From positions 224,578-288,577 of the forward strand of contig NZ_LIPD01000004.1 of assembly GCF_001905545.1 (NCBI RefSeq): a stretch of 64,000 nt of DNA, in the 5' to 3' direction. This document shows, one piece after another, positions 59,796 to 64,000 of the stretch. Position numbers and translations under genes: made by a program. The stretch's first letter is position 1. The number at the start of each line of letters is the position of its first letter. The DNA comes from Streptomyces sp. CB02056 (GTDB lineage Bacteria > Actinomycetota > Actinomycetes > Streptomycetales > Streptomycetaceae). Under the pieces are notes generated by a model. That model did not search any database and was not told the origin of the DNA. It was given only the letters and a program-made list of their open reading frames with translations.

Positions 59796-62651
59796 ATGAA
59801 CACCCCCGATCCAGAGCCCCAGGACGACCAGGAGCTCAGCCCCGCCGAGGCGTACGCGGCCAGCCGTCGCCGGGCGCAGGAGCAGGCCACCGCCCTGTAC
59901 GGCTTCCAGCAGCTGTACGACTTCCCGCTGGACGACTTCCAGCTGGAGGCCTGCGAGACGCTGGAGGCCGGCTCCGGCGTCCTCGTCGCCGCCCCCACCG
60001 GCTCCGGGAAGACGATCGTCGGCGAGTTCGCCGTGCACCTGGCCCTGGCCGCGGGCCGCAAGTGCTTCTACACCACGCCGATCAAGGCGCTCTCCAACCA
60101 GAAGTACGGCGACCTGGTCAAGCGCTACGGCGCCGCCAAGGTCGGCCTGCTCACCGGCGACAACACCGTCAACGGCGACGCACCCGTGGTGGTGATGACC
60201 ACCGAGGTGCTGCGCAACATGCTCTACGCGGGCTCCAGCACCCTCGACGGCCTCGGCTACGTCGTGATGGACGAGGTGCACTACCTCGCCGACCGCTTCC
60301 GCGGCGCCGTCTGGGAGGAGGTCATCATCCACCTCCCCGAGTCGGTCACCCTCGTCTCGCTCTCCGCGACCGTCTCCAACGCCGAGGAGTTCGGCGACTG
60401 GCTGGACACCGTGCGCGGCGGCACCAAGGTGATCGTCTCCGAGACCCGCCCCGTGCCGCTGTGGCAGCACGTGATGGCCGGCAACCGGATGTACGACCTG
60501 TTCGCCGACCCGGACCGCGACGGCCGCCCCAAGCACAGCCTGAAGAACCCCGGCAAGGCCGTCAACCCCGAACTGGTCCGGCTCGCCCGCTCCGAACTCG
60601 ACCGCAACCCGCGCGACCGCTTCGGCCGCGGCCGGGGCCGCTCGATGCCCAACGGCCGTCCCGGCCGGGTCTGGACGCCGGGCCGGGTGGACGTCATCGA
60701 CCGGCTCGACGCCGAGGGCCTGCTGCCCGCGATCACCTTCATCTTCAGCCGGGCCGGCTGCGAGGCCGCCGTCCAGCAGTGCCTCAGCTCCGGCCTGCGG
60801 CTCAACAAGGACTCCGACCGCGCCCTCGTCCGGGCGTTCGTCGAGGAGCGCTGCGCCGACATCCCCGACGAGGACCTGCACGTCCTCGGCTACTTCGAGT
60901 GGCTGGACGGGCTGGAGCGCGGCATCGCCGCCCACCACGCCGGGATGCTGCCCCGGTTCAAGGAGGTGGTCGAGGAGCTCTTCGTGAAGGGCCTGGTCAA
61001 GGCCGTCTTCGCGACCGAGACCCTGGCGCTCGGCATCAACATGCCCGCCCGCTCGGTGGTCATGGAGAAGCTGGTCAAGTGGAACGGCGAGACCCACGCC
61101 GACATCACCCCCGGTGAGTACACCCAGCTCACCGGCCGGGCCGGGCGGCGCGGCATCGACGTCGAGGGCCACGCCGTGGTGCTGTGGCAGCGCGGCCTCG
61201 ACCCGGAGGCGCTGGCCGGCCTGGCCGGCACCCGCACCTACCCGCTGAAGTCCTCGTTCCGGCCCTCGTACAACATGGCCGTCAACCTGGTCTCCCAGTT
61301 CGGCCGGCACCGCTCGCGCGAGCTGCTGGAGACGTCCTTCGCCCAGTTCCAGGCGGACCGCTCGGTGGTCGGCATCGCCCGCCAGGTCCAGCGCAACGAG
61401 GAGGGGCTGGAGGGCTACCGCGAGTCGATGACCTGCCACCTCGGCGACTTCGACGCGTACATGGAGCTGCGCCGCAAGCTCAAGGACCGCGAGAACGAGA
61501 TGGCCCGCGAGGGCAGCAGCCAGCGCCGCGCGGCCGCCGTCGAGTCCATCGAGCAGCTCAAGCCGGGCGACGTCATCCACGTGCCCACCGGCAAGTTCGC
61601 CGGCCTCGCCCTGGTCCTCGACCCGGGCCTGCCGCCGGTCAACCGCTCCGGCCGGGGCGGCCCGCGCCACCCCGACTACCAGGACGGCCCGCGCCCGGTG
61701 GTGCTCACCGCCGAGCGGCAGGTCAAGCGGCTCGCCATGATCGACTTCCCGCACCCGGTCGTCGCCGTCGACCGGCTGCGCATCCCCAAGTCCTTCAACC
61801 CGCGCAGCCCGCAGTCCCGGCGCGACCTCGCCTCGGCGCTGCGCACCAAGGCCGGCCACCTGGAGCCCGAGCGGTTCCGGCGCGGCCGCGCGGCCGCCGC
61901 CGACGACCCGGAGATCACCCGGCTGCGCACCGAACTGCGCCAGCACCCCTGCCACGGCTGCTCCGACCGCGAGGACCACGCCCGCTGGGCCGAGCGCTAC
62001 CACCGGCTGCACCGCGACACCGAACTGCTGGAACGCCGGATGCGCTCGCGCACCCACACCATCGCCCGCACCTTCGACCGGGTCTGCGGGCTGCTCACCG
62101 ACCTCGGCTACCTCAGCGGGGACACCGTCACCGACGACGGCAAGCGGCTCGGCCGGCTCTACGGCGAACTCGACCTGCTCGCCTCCGAGTGCATCCGCGA
62201 AGGCGTCTGGAGCGGCCTGGCCGCCGCCGAACTCGCCGCCTGCGCCTCGGCGCTGGTGTACGAGGCCCGCCAGGCCGACGACGCCGGCGCCCCCCGGGTG
62301 CCGGAGGGCGCGGCCAAGGAGGCGCTCGGCAAGATGGTCCGGATCTGGGGCCACCTGGACGCCCTGGAGGAGCAGCACCGGATCAACACCGCCGAGGGCG
62401 TCGGCCAGCGCGAGCCCGACCTGGGCTTCGCCTGGGTCGCCTACCGCTGGGCGCTCGGCCACAACCTCGACCAGGTCCTGCGCGACGCCGACATGCCGGC
62501 CGGCGACTTCGTCCGCTGGACCAAGCAGCTGATCGACGTCCTGGGCCAGATCCAGGACGCCGCCGGCGAGGACGTCGAACTCCGCAAGACCGCCCGCAAG
62601 GCCGTCGACGGCCTCCGCCGCGGCATCATCGCCTACTCCTCCGTCGGCTGA
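59796..62651 (+). CDS. helY: Ski2-like DEAD/DEAH-box RNA helicase HelY
   Basis: A 951-residue ATP-dependent helicase of the Ski2/Mtr4 group, thought to act in RNA turnover. It has Walker A APTGSGKT, the DEVH box (VVMDEVHYLAD), SAT motif (LSATVSN), motif VI QLTGRAGRRG, and a C-terminal helical DSHCT domain. An unusual cysteine pair (HPCHGCSD) lies in the insertion region. The start is uncertain: ATG 59796 (MNTPDPEP) or ATG 59763, neither with a strong ribosome site. From memory tatC lies next to this gene in S. coelicolor, whereas here 34 kb separates them. Confidence 0.94.
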   Translation: MNTPDPEPQDDQELSPAEAYAASRRRAQEQATALYGFQQLYDFPLDDFQLEACETLEAGSGVLVAAPTGSGKTIVGEFAVHLALAAGRKCFYTTPIKALSNQKYGDLVKRYGAAKVGLLTGDNTVNGDAPVVVMTTEVLRNMLYAGSSTLDGLGYVVMDEVHYLADRFRGAVWEEVIIHLPESVTLVSLSATVSNAEEFGDWLDTVRGGTKVIVSETRPVPLWQHVMAGNRMYDLFADPDRDGRPKHSLKNPGKAVNPELVRLARSELDRNPRDRFGRGRGRSMPNGRPGRVWTPGRVDVIDRLDAEGLLPAITFIFSRAGCEAAVQQCLSSGLRLNKDSDRALVRAFVEERCADIPDEDLHVLGYFEWLDGLERGIAAHHAGMLPRFKEVVEELFVKGLVKAVFATETLALGINMPARSVVMEKLVKWNGETHADITPGEYTQLTGRAGRRGIDVEGHAVVLWQRGLDPEALAGLAGTRTYPLKSSFRPSYNMAVNLVSQFGRHRSRELLETSFAQFQADRSVVGIARQVQRNEEGLEGYRESMTCHLGDFDAYMELRRKLKDRENEMAREGSSQRRAAAVESIEQLKPGDVIHVPTGKFAGLALVLDPGLPPVNRSGRGGPRHPDYQDGPRPVVLTAERQVKRLAMIDFPHPVVAVDRLRIPKSFNPRSPQSRRDLASALRTKAGHLEPERFRRGRAAAADDPEITRLRTELRQHPCHGCSDREDHARWAERYHRLHRDTELLERRMRSRTHTIARTFDRVCGLLTDLGYLSGDTVTDDGKRLGRLYGELDLLASECIREGVWSGLAAAELAACASALVYEARQADDAGAPRVPEGAAKEALGKMVRIWGHLDALEEQHRINTAEGVGQREPDLGFAWVAYRWALGHNLDQVLRDADMPAGDFVRWTKQLIDVLGQIQDAAGEDVELRKTARKAVDGLRRGIIAYSSVG

Positions 62652-62666
62652 CCGCAGCACCCCCGC

Positions 62667-62706
62667 AAGGGCCCGCCCGCTCACCCACCCGAGCGCGCGG
62701 GCCCTT
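62667..62706 (+). terminator. Terminator after helY
   Basis: A 10-bp perfect stem (AAGGGCCCGC / GCGGGCCCTT) with a 20-base loop lies 15 bases after the stop. Confidence 0.75.
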
Positions 62707-63148
62707 CCGCATTCCCACCTCCCTGACGGCGAAGGTGGGGAAGCGCCAGGCCTTCGGCCACCCCCACCCCCTGTGCGGCTTCGGCTTCGCCTCGCCGCTG
62801 GGCCTCCACGGAGTCGTGCAGGAAGTCGGCCCAGCCGACTTCCTGCGCAGAAGAGCTGCCCCTGCCCTCGCCGACGGCAGGGGCAGGGGCACGACGACGG
62901 AAAGGGAGTGGCCCTTGCCGCTTCGGCGCCGCCGAAGCGGCAAGGAACCTGTGAGGGGTGCGTAGGAAATCGATACGGTCGACTTCCCATGGAGACGAGG
63001 AACTCGACTGCCACGCTGAACCCCGGCGCCCTCGCTCCACCCGAGCGAGGGCGCCGAACACCTCTCATGCCATTTCGAGGGCCGCTTTCACCGGGGGAGG
63101 AAGTTGGGTTGGTGGACAGCGCACACCAGCCCGGGGGGCGGCGCCGCG
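62707..63148. repeat. Hairpin-rich non-coding region
   Basis: About 440 bases without a supported gene. Four perfect inverted repeats follow one another: 62818-62846 (13-bp stem, 3-base loop), 62856-62886 (11-bp stem), 62913-62945 (15-bp stem, 3-base loop) and 63025-63055 (13-bp stem, 5-base loop). Open frames here give low-complexity proteins and are not credible. The segments TGCAGGAAGTCGGC and GCGTAGGAAATCG-like look like diverged copies of each other. It could be a decayed insertion element, a cluster of REP-like repeats or a structured RNA. Confidence 0.6.
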
Positions 63149-63817
63149 TCAGTTGAGCGTCTTGCTGTCGAATCCGTCGGCCAGGAGCCGCTGGTACGCA
63201 TCATGAACCGTCTCCGGAACCTCCTGGGCAACGGCGAACCCGCGCCTCGGGTACTCGATCACCCGCTGGAGGTCGCCCACGAGGCTGTCGATCACGAGCT
63301 TGTCGTCGCCGATGCTTTTCACGTAGTCGTTCAGGCTCATCGGGGTCGAGGCGCACACCACCTCGGCCTCCGGCCACACCTTGCGGCACGTCGCGAACGC
63401 CCGGCGCTCCATGTACGGCATGGTCACGAGCAGCACCGACCGTGCCTCGATGCCGGCGGCCTCCAGGACGTCACGGGAGAACTGGATGTTCTGCCCGGTG
63501 TTGCGGGCGCGGGGCTCCTGGTGGATCGCATGCTCGGGGACCCCGAGGGCGATGGCGTGCTCGGTGAAGTGCACGGCCTCACCTCGGGGGAAGAGCTCCG
63601 GCCGGGACGGATTCGGCCCGCCCGTGAACACGATCCTCCGCACCAGGCCGTCCAGGTACAGGGCTGCCGTCTGGGCCGCCACTCCGAGGTCGTGGCAGCC
63701 CAGACCGATCGCCACATCGCACGGCCGCCGCTCGTGCCCCATCTGGTGGTATACCCAGATCAGCGTGGCGTCCGCCCACTGTCGGTCGGTGATCTCGTGC
63801 TGCTGAGTGTCCGCCAC
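63149..63817 (-). CDS. YdcF/DUF218-family protein
   Basis: A 222-residue cytoplasmic protein of the DUF218 superfamily. It shows AIGLGCHDLGVAAQTAALYLDGLVRRIVFTGG, the motif EPRARNTGQNIQFSRDVLEAAG and SVLLVTMPYMERRAF, which match the YdcF core. The biochemical role of the family is not settled; nucleotide or SAM binding has been proposed. GTG at 63817 follows GGGAGAAG. It starts 13 bases after the stop of a gene that enters from the right edge, so the two are probably one operon. Confidence 0.85.
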   Translation of the reverse strand: MADTQQHEITDRQWADATLIWVYHQMGHERRPCDVAIGLGCHDLGVAAQTAALYLDGLVRRIVFTGGPNPSRPELFPRGEAVHFTEHAIALGVPEHAIHQEPRARNTGQNIQFSRDVLEAAGIEARSVLLVTMPYMERRAFATCRKVWPEAEVVCASTPMSLNDYVKSIGDDKLVIDSLVGDLQRVIEYPRRGFAVAQEVPETVHDAYQRLLADGFDSKTLN

Positions 63818-63830
63818 GTTCTTCTCCCGC

Positions 63831-63998
63831 TCACTGAAGGCACCGTTCCCGCTGGAATCCGGACCGGATGCCTCGGATGCTCCTTCGCTGGTGGGTCGTA
63901 CCGTACGTGTCCGCCAGTACCTCGGCCGTGTCCAGCAGGGCGAGACGCTCCCCGGCAGTCGCGTGGTCGGTCAGATGGTGAAGGTGACGGGTGAAGCG
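63831..63998 (-). CDS. 3' end of an unidentified gene (continues beyond the window)
   Basis: An open frame enters from the right edge on the minus strand and ends at the TGA at 63831-63833, giving 55 residues (beginning RFTRHLHHLTDHATAGERLAL). The 13-base gap with a ribosome site before the YdcF gene supports a real upstream gene. No family was recognised. Confidence 0.45.
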   Translation of the reverse strand, partial: RFTRHLHHLTDHATAGERLALLDTAEVLADTYGTTHQRRSIRGIRSGFQRERCLQ

Positions 63999-64000
63999 CC

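Noticed and set aside
59634..63068. A 1144-codon open frame antisense to helY
   Set aside because: It is the codon-bias shadow of a high-GC gene, with runs of GV, EV and DG and no domain. The helicase on the plus strand has all motifs.

Overview
The window is high-GC actinobacterial DNA with dense genes, many GTG starts, strong GGAGG-type ribosome sites and short gene overlaps. The complete Pup-proteasome locus, the gene order and the small conserved neighbours point to the family Streptomycetaceae (Streptomyces, Kitasatospora or a close relative). No tRNA, rRNA, CRISPR array, integrase or transposase gene was seen.

Bases 1-25.4 kb look like conserved core chromosome. They hold the 3' part of metH, a HAD phosphatase, a lone peptide-binding lipoprotein, a response regulator coupled to a RecB/Cas4-like nuclease, a site-2 protease and a tRNA m1A58 methyltransferase. 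Then comes the Pup-proteasome block: ferredoxin, arc (mpa), dop, pup, prcB, prcA, pafA, three FKBP-type prolyl isomerases, pafB and pafC. Two tiny conserved proteins and tatA-tatC follow. A 161-bp MITE-like palindromic element sits between prcB and prcA.

Bases 25.4-59.1 kb are an accessory-looking block between tatC and the Ski2-like helicase helY. From memory these two are close neighbours in Streptomyces coelicolor. Most of the block fits one pathway. Two divergon or operon groups encode hydroxyproline breakdown: 4-hydroxyproline 2-epimerase, three-subunit D-hydroxyproline dehydrogenase, pyrroline-4-hydroxy-2-carboxylate deaminase, alpha-ketoglutarate semialdehyde dehydrogenase, a second racemase-family protein and a pyrroline-2-carboxylate reductase. 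A GntR/FCD regulator follows. Further along lie an X-Pro aminopeptidase, a five-gene dipeptide/oligopeptide ABC importer, a secreted M6 metalloprotease, an S9 dipeptidyl-peptidase-like enzyme and a class V PLP enzyme.

The main discovery is a 14-bp AT-rich box, GTRMWATKTCACRY. It occurs six times, and each copy lies in the promoter of one of these units, including the GntR gene itself. The simplest reading is one GntR regulon that digests proline/hydroxyproline-rich protein outside the cell, imports the peptides, cleaves them at proline and feeds hydroxyproline carbon into alpha-ketoglutarate.

Interspersed are unrelated modules: a TetR/imine-reductase pair, a Uma2 nuclease, an ABC exporter with a divergent two-component system, a nitronate monooxygenase, a HigBA-like toxin-antitoxin pair and a SoxR/MFS efflux pair with a textbook 19-bp-spacer SoxR promoter. 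A second copy of the MITE-like element lies at the end of the reductase gene.

Bases 59.1-64 kb return to core-like genes (roadblock protein, helY), followed by about 450 bp packed with perfect hairpins, a YdcF/DUF218 protein and the 3' end of an unidentified gene.
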